A stretch of DNA of 64,000 nt from Pseudomonadota bacterium (GTDB lineage Bacteria; Pseudomonadota; Alphaproteobacteria; Rhizobiales; Phreatobacteraceae): NCBI GenBank assembly GCA_020161695.1, contig JAIUOO010000012.1, forward strand, positions 79,682 through 143,681, read 5' to 3'. Positions 57,780-64,000 of this stretch are shown here, piece after piece. Each line of letters starts with the position of its first letter. The stretch's first letter is position 1. The notes under the pieces are model-generated. The model was not told the DNA's origin. It did no database searches and worked only from the letters and a program-made list of their open reading frames with translations. Made by a program: the position numbers and the translations under genes.

Positions 57780-58568
57780 ATGCTGACCGTCGAGAACATT
57801 GAAGTCGTCTTCAATTCCTACGTGCTCGTGCTCAAGGGCCTGTCGCTGCAGGTCAGGAGCGGCGCGATCACCGCGCTGCTCGGCACCAACGGCGCGGGCA
57901 AGACGACGACGCTGAAGGCGATATCCGGCCTCCTCGGCACCGAGGACGGCGAAGTGACCCGCGGGCGGATCACCTACGGAGGCGAGGACATCACCCACAT
58001 GGCGGCCGACCGCAGGGTAGCCGCCGGCCTCATGCAGGTGATGGAGGGACGCCGCATCTTTCAGGACCTGACCGTCGAGGAGAATCTGCGCATCGGCGGC
58101 TATCTGGAACGGGACGGGCGCAAGATCGCCTCGCGCCGGGAACTGGCCTACGATTACTTCCCCCGCTTGCGCGAGCGGCGAAACCAGATCGCGGGCTTCC
58201 TGTCGGGTGGCGAGCAACAGATGCTGGCCATCGGGCGCGCGCTGATGTCCGGTCCTCAGGTCGTGATGCTAGACGAGCCGTCGATGGGCCTGTCGCCCGT
58301 TCTGGTTCAGGAGGTTTGCGACATCGTCCTGCGTCTCAATCGCGAGCAGGGGCTGACCATCCTGCTGGTCGAACAGAACGCCCGCTTCGCGCTTGCAGTC
58401 GCCGACTATGGCTACGTCCTCGAGGACGGCAAGGTGGTGCTGGAGGGTGCCGCCCGGGATCTGCGGCACGACCAGAACGTCCAGGAGTTCTACCTCGGCG
58501 CGGGCGCCAACGACCGCGGTCGCTTCAGCAGCGTGAAGTGGTATCGGCGCAAGAAGCGGTGGGTCTAG
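57780..58568 (+). CDS. ABC transporter ATPase, LivF type
   Basis: A 262-residue ATPase. Walker A GTNGAGKTT, Q-loop MQVMEGRRIFQDLTV, signature LSGGEQQML, Walker B VVMLDEPSMGLSP and LLVEQNARFAL in place of the usual switch-His strand, as in LivF. The C-terminus has an extra basic tail (SSVKWYRRKKRW). It works as a dimer partner of the LivG-type ATPase. Seven bp after LivM, 4 bp before the PaaK-like gene. Confidence 0.92.
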   Translation: MLTVENIEVVFNSYVLVLKGLSLQVRSGAITALLGTNGAGKTTTLKAISGLLGTEDGEVTRGRITYGGEDITHMAADRRVAAGLMQVMEGRRIFQDLTVEENLRIGGYLERDGRKIASRRELAYDYFPRLRERRNQIAGFLSGGEQQMLAIGRALMSGPQVVMLDEPSMGLSPVLVQEVCDIVLRLNREQGLTILLVEQNARFALAVADYGYVLEDGKVVLEGAARDLRHDQNVQEFYLGAGANDRGRFSSVKWYRRKKRWV

Positions 58569-58572
58569 GGTC

Positions 58573-59781
58573 ATGGAACGGGGAGAGGGTGTGTTCGAGC
58601 GCATCGCGCGCCTTGCTGCGAGCCTGCCGGACGGCGCGGAGATCGCACAGCGGATGGGCCGTGCAGGACTTGCCCGCGACAGGCTGGACCCATCGAATTT
58701 CGCGGCGGTGCCGACCCTGGCGAAGGGGAGCCTTGCCGCAGTGCAGGACGCTGCGGACGGCTTCCGCGCGGTCTTGCCATTCGGCGGGCTCTCGGAGGTT
58801 TCGCGGATCTTCCGTTCGCCCGGCGGAACCTACGACTTCGCCGGGGACGGGCCCGACTATTGGGGCTTTGCGGCCTATGTGAGCGCCGCCGGCATCGGCC
58901 CCGATGACATCGCCGTCGTCGCGCTCGCCTACCAGGGGACGCCGGGGGCCTTCATGTTCGATGAGGGCCTGCAATCGGTGGGGGCGGCTGTGATCCCGAC
59001 GGGCACCATGGGGAGCGAGGCGGTCCTGTCACTCATTGAGGACCTGCGCCCAACGGTCTTTGTCGGCACGCCGAGCCATCTGGTTGGCCTCATCCGGCGT
59101 CATGAGGAGGCAGGCGGGAACTGGCAAGCGACCATGCGGCTGCGCCTCGCCCTGTTGGCGGGAGAGCGCGTCACGGACGATATCCGCGAATTCCTGTCCG
59201 AGCGCGGTGTCGCTGCCTGGCAGGCCTATGGCACGGCCGAGGCCGGTCTCATCGGTCATGAATGCGATGTCCATTCCGGGCTTCACATCCGCAGCGACAT
59301 TCTGGTCGAGATCTGTGATCCGGCCACCGGCCAGCCACGCCCGGACGGCGAGACCGGCGAGGTCGTCGTGACCGTTCCCCGCAAGGTCTATCCGATGCTG
59401 CGGCTGGGGACGGGAGACATTTCGGCCTTCGCTGGCGGCGAGTGCGCATGCGGTCGCGGGGAGAAGCGGCTCGTCGGCATCCTCGGCCGTACCGACGAAC
59501 TGACCAAGGTCCGGGGCATGTTCATCCATCCGCGCGACATCGCGGCGCTCGCGGCGGAGGTTCCGCTGGCGAAGCGGCTCTGGGTGGAGGTGCATCGGGA
59601 GGCTGATGGCGATGACGTCCGCATTCTCGTCGAGCCTGCGACCGGCCCGCACGAGAGCGCGGCATTCGAACCCGTCGAGCAATTGTTCAGGCAGCGATGC
59701 GGTCTGCGCGGGCGGTTGGTGGTGATGCCGCAAGGGACGGGCAAAGACGGGCCGTTCGTCCGCGACTTGCGGCAGAAGTAG
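58573..59781 (+). CDS. Phenylacetate-CoA-ligase-like (PaaK family) protein with degenerate phosphate loop
   Basis: A 402-residue AMP-forming ligase-like protein. The adenine/hinge motifs look intact (AYGTAEAGLIGHECD, LGTGDISAF, GRTDELTKVRGMFIHP), but the phosphate loop, normally SSGTTG, reads RSPGGTYD, as in a divergent subgroup of this family. It closes the importer-catabolic run (4 bp after LivF). It may activate an aromatic or branched acid, or may have lost adenylation. Substrate and activity are open. Confidence 0.8.
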   Translation: MERGEGVFERIARLAASLPDGAEIAQRMGRAGLARDRLDPSNFAAVPTLAKGSLAAVQDAADGFRAVLPFGGLSEVSRIFRSPGGTYDFAGDGPDYWGFAAYVSAAGIGPDDIAVVALAYQGTPGAFMFDEGLQSVGAAVIPTGTMGSEAVLSLIEDLRPTVFVGTPSHLVGLIRRHEEAGGNWQATMRLRLALLAGERVTDDIREFLSERGVAAWQAYGTAEAGLIGHECDVHSGLHIRSDILVEICDPATGQPRPDGETGEVVVTVPRKVYPMLRLGTGDISAFAGGECACGRGEKRLVGILGRTDELTKVRGMFIHPRDIAALAAEVPLAKRLWVEVHREADGDDVRILVEPATGPHESAAFEPVEQLFRQRCGLRGRLVVMPQGTGKDGPFVRDLRQK

Positions 59782-59900
59782 TCCGCCGGGCGTCGAAGCA
59801 TCAGACGCAGGCAGACTTCGGATTGGCTCCGGAACTGCACTGCGGGCGCCGATTGACATCGTGGCAACGTCGAACCAATGAAGCGGGCGCAAGATCAGCC

Positions 59901-60536
59901 ATGTACAGCCGCACCGGGGCCGGGACGTTGGAAGCAGATTCACCTCGCGACATGAGACAACGGATTCTGGACGCGGCGGCCCGGCTCTTCGCGCAGAATG
60001 GCATCGCATCGACGTCAATGCGGGAAATCGCCAAGGAATGCGATATTCTGGCGGGGAGTGTATATTACCACTTCAAGTCTAAAGACGAGATCATCACGGA
60101 AATCCTCAACCTCGGCATTGCACGCGTTACTGAAGCGGTGGTGACCGCACTGGCGCAGGTCGAAGGTGACGCAAGTTTCCGCAATCGTCTTCATGCGGCG
60201 GCGCGGGCCCACCTCCAGGCGTTCCACGTCTATGGCGACTACACGGCAACGCACCTTCGCAATTTCAAGCAGGCGCCGCCGGATGTTCAGCTCGCCTGCA
60301 AAAAGGCCCGCGACGACTACGAGAACATCTGGATCGGCATTCTGGACCGGGGGCGGAAGGACGGCGCCCTGCTGCCGGACATCGATCTGGGATTGCAGCG
60401 TCTCCTGCTGATCGGCTCGATGAACTGGACCCTCGAATGGTTCCATCCGCAGGGCAAATACACCCTCGACGAACTCGCTGATTCCGTCGTGCGCATGTTC
60501 ATGGACGGCTGCGCGGTGCGGGCCGCGGCACGCTGA
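59901..60536 (+). CDS. TetR-family regulator
   Basis: A 211-residue regulator with an N-terminal helix-turn-helix (about 18-63, REIAKECDILAGSVYYHFKSKDEI) and an all-helical ligand domain. The ATG at 59901 is used; one at 59952 (MRQRIL) would start exactly at the DNA-binding domain and cannot be excluded. It is 118 bp after the PaaK-like gene and 8 bp before the monooxygenase, so it is probably co-transcribed with the latter. The FadR/CoA-responsive type is suggested by pattern only. Confidence 0.85.
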   Translation: MYSRTGAGTLEADSPRDMRQRILDAAARLFAQNGIASTSMREIAKECDILAGSVYYHFKSKDEIITEILNLGIARVTEAVVTALAQVEGDASFRNRLHAAARAHLQAFHVYGDYTATHLRNFKQAPPDVQLACKKARDDYENIWIGILDRGRKDGALLPDIDLGLQRLLLIGSMNWTLEWFHPQGKYTLDELADSVVRMFMDGCAVRAAAR

Positions 60537-60544
60537 GCCGCCCC

Positions 60545-61777
60545 GTGGCTCTTCCGGCCTCCCTGGACATCGCGATCGTCGGCGCGGGGGTCGCGGGCCT
60601 TGCGGCCGCCATCGCCCTGAGCCGTGGCGGACACCGCGTCGCGGTGTTCGAGCGCTTCGACACGCCGCGCCCGCTCGGTTCGGGGCTGATGATCCAGCCG
60701 GGCGGCCTTGCCGCGCTCGGCCGGCTCGGCCTGCGCACCGAGATCGAGCGACGCGGGCACAGGATCGACCGGCTGCATGGCATGACCGGCGGCGGCAGAA
60801 CCGTCTTCGACGTCGCCTATGCCGATCTCGATGCCGCACTCTACGCCGTGGGCATTCACCGCGCGGCGCTGCACGGCGTGCTGTGGGATGCCTTCACTGC
60901 GTGCGGAGCCTCGCTTGAAACCGGCGCCGAGGTTCGCGCGACACAGCCGGCTTCCGGCGCCAGAGCGGCGCTTGAGATGAGCTCCGGACGGCGCTCGGGC
61001 AGTTTTGACCTGATCATCGACGCTTCCGGCTCCAACTCGATGCTGCGCGGGCAGGTGACGGCGCGCAAGCCGCGCCCGTTTGCCTATGGCGCCGTCTGGA
61101 CGACAGTCGAGGACATCGGCATCGCGCCCGGCTGCCTCGCCCAGCGCTACGTCGCGGCCCGCATCATGATGGGCTACCTGCCGGTCGGGACGATCGACGG
61201 TCAGGGGCCGCCGCTCGCTGCGCTGTTCTGGAGCTTGAAGCCGGAGACGTACTCTCCCTGGCGCGACGGGTTCACCGACTGGCGCGACGAGGCCGAGCGG
61301 CTCTGGCCGGAATGCGGGCCGCTTCTCTCGCGGCTCGGCGGTCCCGAGGATTTTACGCTGGCGGCCTACAGCCACTTCCTCGCGCCGGTGTTCCGATCGG
61401 GTTCACTGGTGCTGATCGGCGATTCGGCGCACGCGACCTCGCCCCAGCTCGGGCAGGGCGGCAATCAGGGGCTGATCGATGCCGTCGCGCTGGCCGATGC
61501 CCTGCGCGCGTCGCAGAGCATCGACGAGGCGCTTGCGGCCTATGAACGGCGGCGACGGACGCAGATCCGGTTCTATCAGGCGGCGAGCGCCTTGCTGACG
61601 GCCTTCTTCCAGTCGGATTCGGCGTCGCTCGCTTCCCTGCGCGACCTCCTGTTTCACCGCATGCGGCACGTGCCCTACCTGCGCCGCGAGATGGTGCGCA
61701 CGCTTGCCGGGCTGAAGACCGGGCTGTTCGCCAGCGCAGGCCCCGATGCCATTGCCGGGCGCGACGGGAACGTGTGA
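60545..61777 (+). CDS. FAD-dependent monooxygenase (class A, salicylate-hydroxylase/UbiH-like)
   Basis: A 410-residue flavoprotein starting at GTG. It has the N-terminal GxGxxG (IVGAGVAGLAAA), an internal DG-like motif region (FDLIIDASGSNSMLR) and the late GD motif LIGDSAHATSPQLGQGGNQG, the three FAD signatures of group A hydroxylases. It should insert one oxygen atom into an aromatic or related substrate using NAD(P)H. The preceding TetR gene probably regulates it. Substrate unknown. Confidence 0.87.
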   Translation: MALPASLDIAIVGAGVAGLAAAIALSRGGHRVAVFERFDTPRPLGSGLMIQPGGLAALGRLGLRTEIERRGHRIDRLHGMTGGGRTVFDVAYADLDAALYAVGIHRAALHGVLWDAFTACGASLETGAEVRATQPASGARAALEMSSGRRSGSFDLIIDASGSNSMLRGQVTARKPRPFAYGAVWTTVEDIGIAPGCLAQRYVAARIMMGYLPVGTIDGQGPPLAALFWSLKPETYSPWRDGFTDWRDEAERLWPECGPLLSRLGGPEDFTLAAYSHFLAPVFRSGSLVLIGDSAHATSPQLGQGGNQGLIDAVALADALRASQSIDEALAAYERRRRTQIRFYQAASALLTAFFQSDSASLASLRDLLFHRMRHVPYLRREMVRTLAGLKTGLFASAGPDAIAGRDGNV

Positions 61778-61839
61778 ACCCGCATCCGTCATTCCGGTCA
61801 CCGACTCATGTGCTAGATCGGCGGCCACAGGAGGACGCC

Positions 61840-62478
61840 ATGACCGACGCCGCCAACGACGCGCGCTTCTGGGATCGCGCCGCGCGCAAATATGCGGCCG
61901 ACCCGATCAAGGACATGGCGGGCTACGAGCGCACGCTGGACCGGGCCCGCGCGTATCTCACGGGCAACGAGGCGGCCTACGAGTTCGGCTGCGGCACGGG
62001 CACCACGGCGCTGAGGCTTGCGCCCTTCGTCGGCCGTATCGTGGCGACCGACATCTCGCCGGAAATGATCGCAATCGCCCGCGAGCGCGTGCAGGCGGAT
62101 GGCTGCGCCAACGCCGCTTTCGACGTCGGCACGCCCGACACGGCGCCCTGGCCGGACGGGGCGTTCGATGTCGCCTTCGGCTTCAACGTGCTGCATCTCG
62201 TGGCGGGGCGCGAGGCGGCGCTCCAGGGGGTTCATCGCCTGCTGAAGCCGGGGGGCCTGTTCATCTCGAAAACGCCGTGCCTCAAGGAGATTAACGTGCT
62301 GGTGCGCCTCGCCGTGCCGGTCATGCAGGCGATCGGCAAGGCGCCCTATGTGGCGTTCCTGTCGGCCGGCGACATCGAGCAGATGGTGTCGGCGGCGGGG
62401 TTCGACATCGTGGAGCGAGGCCGTCACGCCTCGCGCGGCCGGGATACGCGGCCGTTCCTCGTGGCGCGCAGGCGCTGA
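61840..62478 (+). CDS. SAM-dependent methyltransferase, class I
   Basis: A 212-residue methyltransferase. Motif I is YEFGCGTGTTAL (SAM binding), with acidic post-I VATDISPEM, and FGFNVLHLV and LLKPGGLFISKTP for motifs II/III. The CAGGAGGAC ribosome site fixes the ATG at 61840; the longer frame from 61774 overlaps the previous gene. It resembles UbiE/type-11 methyltransferases. Substrate unknown. Confidence 0.87.
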   Translation: MTDAANDARFWDRAARKYAADPIKDMAGYERTLDRARAYLTGNEAAYEFGCGTGTTALRLAPFVGRIVATDISPEMIAIARERVQADGCANAAFDVGTPDTAPWPDGAFDVAFGFNVLHLVAGREAALQGVHRLLKPGGLFISKTPCLKEINVLVRLAVPVMQAIGKAPYVAFLSAGDIEQMVSAAGFDIVERGRHASRGRDTRPFLVARRR

Positions 62479-62577
62479 TTCCTTAAACCCTGCTCAACCA
62501 TGCGGGCCCTGCCGGGGGCGGCTGCCACGCTTTCGTCTCATTTGCACCGACACTGGAACGCTTCGTTAACGTCGGCT

Positions 62578-63738
62578 ATGACAACCGGCACGAAGCGGGC
62601 CGCCGAGAGCCCGCGCTGGCATGCGGGACTTGGAGCGAGCGGCTTGACTTCAGCGGCGACGAGCGGCGGATCGCCTGCGCGCACAAGCGCAGCCACTTCC
62701 ATCCATTGGCGGCGTCTTGCCACCTGCACCGCGCTGTGCGGCATCGGTGTCCTGCTCGCGGGCTGTGCTTCCCAGGACCGCGTCGCTCAGGGTTCGCCCT
62801 CCGTCGATCGTTTCAACTCCCGCTACGGCGTCTCGTCCTCGCCGCGTGTCGTCGAGGAGGGCAGGCCCGTGCCGCGCGGCGGCGGCGTCTATCGCGTCGG
62901 TCGTCCATATACCGTCGCCGGCCGCCGCTATACGCCCTACGAGAAGCGGGAAGGGCACTCGGAGACCGGCGTCGCCTCCTGGTACGGCCGCCAGTTCCAC
63001 GGCCGGCTGACCGCCAATGGCGAAGTCTACGACATGCACACGCTGTCGGCCGCCCATCGCACCATGCCGATGCCGAGCTATGCGCGCGTGACCAACCTCA
63101 CCAACGGCCATTCGCTGATCGTGCGCGTCAACGATCGCGGGCCTTACGCGCATGACCGCATCATCGATCTGTCGACGCGGGCGGCGAAGCTGCTCGAATT
63201 CCACGGCCACGGCATCGCCAAGGTGCGGGTCGAGTATGTAGGCAAGGCGCCGCTCGCCGGCTCCGACGACATGAAATTGGCCGCGACCTTGCGGGAAAAC
63301 GGCCGTCCGGTTCATGACCGGCCGACCGCGGTTGCCGTCGCGGCACCGCGTGAGCCGGCCAAACGGGTCGCGGTCGCCTCCGCCGATCCGTCGTTCGCTC
63401 CGAGCCTGCTCGATTCGCGGCCGATGGCGCAGCGTCCAGCCGTTGCGCGTGAGGAGGCCGAGACCGCCCAGGTGGAACAAGCCGAACCGGTGGTGGCCGG
63501 CAACCGCTATGTGCTGGCCTCCCATTCGCGGCCGGGCGCGGTCGAAACCGCCCCGATCAGCCAGCCCGCACCCCGCCAGGTCGCCGCGGTCGCTGCTCCC
63601 CAGAATCCGCTTGCGCCGCGAAATCTGGGTGTCCTCCACACATCATCTCCATCCTCGGCCCCGTCGCCGGTTTCCGCTTATGCTCCAACCCGTTATGATG
63701 GCTCCGCGGGCTTGATGAGCGGCCGCGGCCTCTACTAA
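62578..63738 (+). CDS. rlpA: Septal-ring lytic transglycosylase RlpA-like lipoprotein
   Basis: A 386-residue protein. After a basic N-terminal region of about 45 residues there is a hydrophobic stretch ending in the lipobox LLAGC (near residue 63), so the export signal is unusually far from the chosen ATG at 62578; the true start may be later. The double-psi beta-barrel domain (about 105-215) has TGVASWYGRQFHGRLTANGE and the catalytic-site VNDRGPYAHDRIIDLS. The remaining 170 residues are alanine/proline-rich with no SPOR domain visible. It cleaves naked glycan strands at division. Confidence 0.9.
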   Translation: MTTGTKRAAESPRWHAGLGASGLTSAATSGGSPARTSAATSIHWRRLATCTALCGIGVLLAGCASQDRVAQGSPSVDRFNSRYGVSSSPRVVEEGRPVPRGGGVYRVGRPYTVAGRRYTPYEKREGHSETGVASWYGRQFHGRLTANGEVYDMHTLSAAHRTMPMPSYARVTNLTNGHSLIVRVNDRGPYAHDRIIDLSTRAAKLLEFHGHGIAKVRVEYVGKAPLAGSDDMKLAATLRENGRPVHDRPTAVAVAAPREPAKRVAVASADPSFAPSLLDSRPMAQRPAVAREEAETAQVEQAEPVVAGNRYVLASHSRPGAVETAPISQPAPRQVAAVAAPQNPLAPRNLGVLHTSSPSSAPSPVSAYAPTRYDGSAGLMSGRGLY

Positions 63739-63786
63739 AAGCCGCATTTCTCCGCCTGATTGGTCTCGCGTCGACCTCGCTTGGAG

Positions 63787-63802
63787 GCGCGCTTTCGCGC
63801 GC
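63787..63802 (+). promoter_or_regulatory. Hairpin at the ribosome site of the carboxypeptidase gene
   Basis: GCGCGC (63787-63792) pairs with GCGCGC (63797-63802), loop TTTC. It starts at the last G of GGAGG (63783-63787) and ends one base before an in-frame TTG (63804). It may sequester or space the ribosome site. Confidence 0.45.
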
Positions 63803-63809
63803 ATTGGCT

Positions 63810-64000
63810 TTGACCCTGTTTCGCTCCGTTACTGTCCGCCTCTCGCTGCTGGCCGGCCTCCTGTGCCTCGCCGGTGCGGCCGCTTTCGCCGCGACGCCGG
63901 CGGCGGCGCCGAAAAAGGACGAGCCGAATATCAGCGCCCCGCATGCGATCCTGATCGAGGCGGAGAGCGGCAGCGTCCTGTTCGAGCGCGGGGCGGACGA
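63810..64000 (+). CDS. D-alanyl-D-alanine carboxypeptidase (peptidase S11), partial
   Basis: The N-terminal 63 codons of a secreted enzyme, cut by the window end. The signal peptide is clear (LSLLAGLLCLAGAAAFAATPAAA) and the mature start APHAILIEAESGSVLFERGAD matches penicillin-binding carboxypeptidases just before the SxxK catalytic motif, which lies beyond the window. It starts at TTG, either 63810 or 63804. It follows rlpA in the same direction, the usual order in Rhizobiales. It trims terminal D-alanine from peptidoglycan stem peptides. Confidence 0.85.
   Translation, partial: MTLFRSVTVRLSLLAGLLCLAGAAAFAATPAAAPKKDEPNISAPHAILIEAESGSVLFERGAD

Overview
The window is high-GC, gene-dense chromosomal DNA that looks like a member of the Hyphomicrobiales (Rhizobiales), Alphaproteobacteria. 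The evidence is the gene order dinB / DUF3572 / divK-pleD / rpmG, the EipB envelope protein, a pyruvate dehydrogenase (PDH) E1-beta with an N-terminal lipoyl domain next to an FtsB-like gene, and rlpA followed by a D-alanyl-D-alanine carboxypeptidase. A Bosea- or Phreatobacter-like genus is only a guess. I see no rRNA, CRISPR array, insertion sequence or prophage. One tRNA gene, tRNA-Ser(UGA), is present.

Layout. 1-6.2 kb: eipB, a Nudix hydrolase, DNA polymerase IV, a DUF3572 protein, the cell-cycle pair divK-pleD and rpmG. 6.3-11.2 kb: a minus-strand siroheme operon made of a NirA-family hemoprotein, an unusual flavodoxin-less reductase flavoprotein and cysG. 11.5-15.7 kb: an unknown small protein, then mdoH and mdoG for osmoregulated periplasmic glucans. 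15.8-21.6 kb: two transporters, an acyl-CoA ligase, a SPOR-like membrane protein, queF and an ankyrin protein. 21.8-32.9 kb: eno, a YbjN-like exported protein, a DMT transporter, an FtsB-like protein, then a full PDH operon (pdhA, pdhB, pdhC, lpdA) with five small unstudied genes interleaved. 33.3-37.5 kb: an L,D-transpeptidase lipoprotein, rimO, tRNA-Ser and an ABC-F ATPase.

37.6-43.5 kb is accessory metabolism: a NitT/TauT-type ABC importer operon with its own GntR regulator, divergent from a fumarylacetoacetate-hydrolase-family gene that converges on a cyclase-family hydrolase.

43.6-59.8 kb is the most distinctive part. It holds a TetR regulator followed by a long plus-strand run in which a branched-chain-type (HAAT) ABC importer (substrate-binding protein, LivG, LivH, LivM, LivF) is interleaved with two CoA ligases and a leucine/isovalerate- or acyclic-terpenoid-like degradation set (biotin carboxylase alpha and beta subunits, crotonase, HMG-CoA lyase, acyl-CoA dehydrogenase, SDR). 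Many of these genes overlap. Two matching 16-bp inverted repeats, one beside the TetR gene and one just downstream of a consensus -35 element ahead of the binding-protein gene, suggest TetR repression of the whole cluster. The inference is an import-and-degrade system for a beta-methyl-branched acid.

59.9-64 kb: a second TetR gene coupled to an FAD monooxygenase, a SAM methyltransferase, rlpA, and the first part of a D-alanyl-D-alanine carboxypeptidase cut by the window end.
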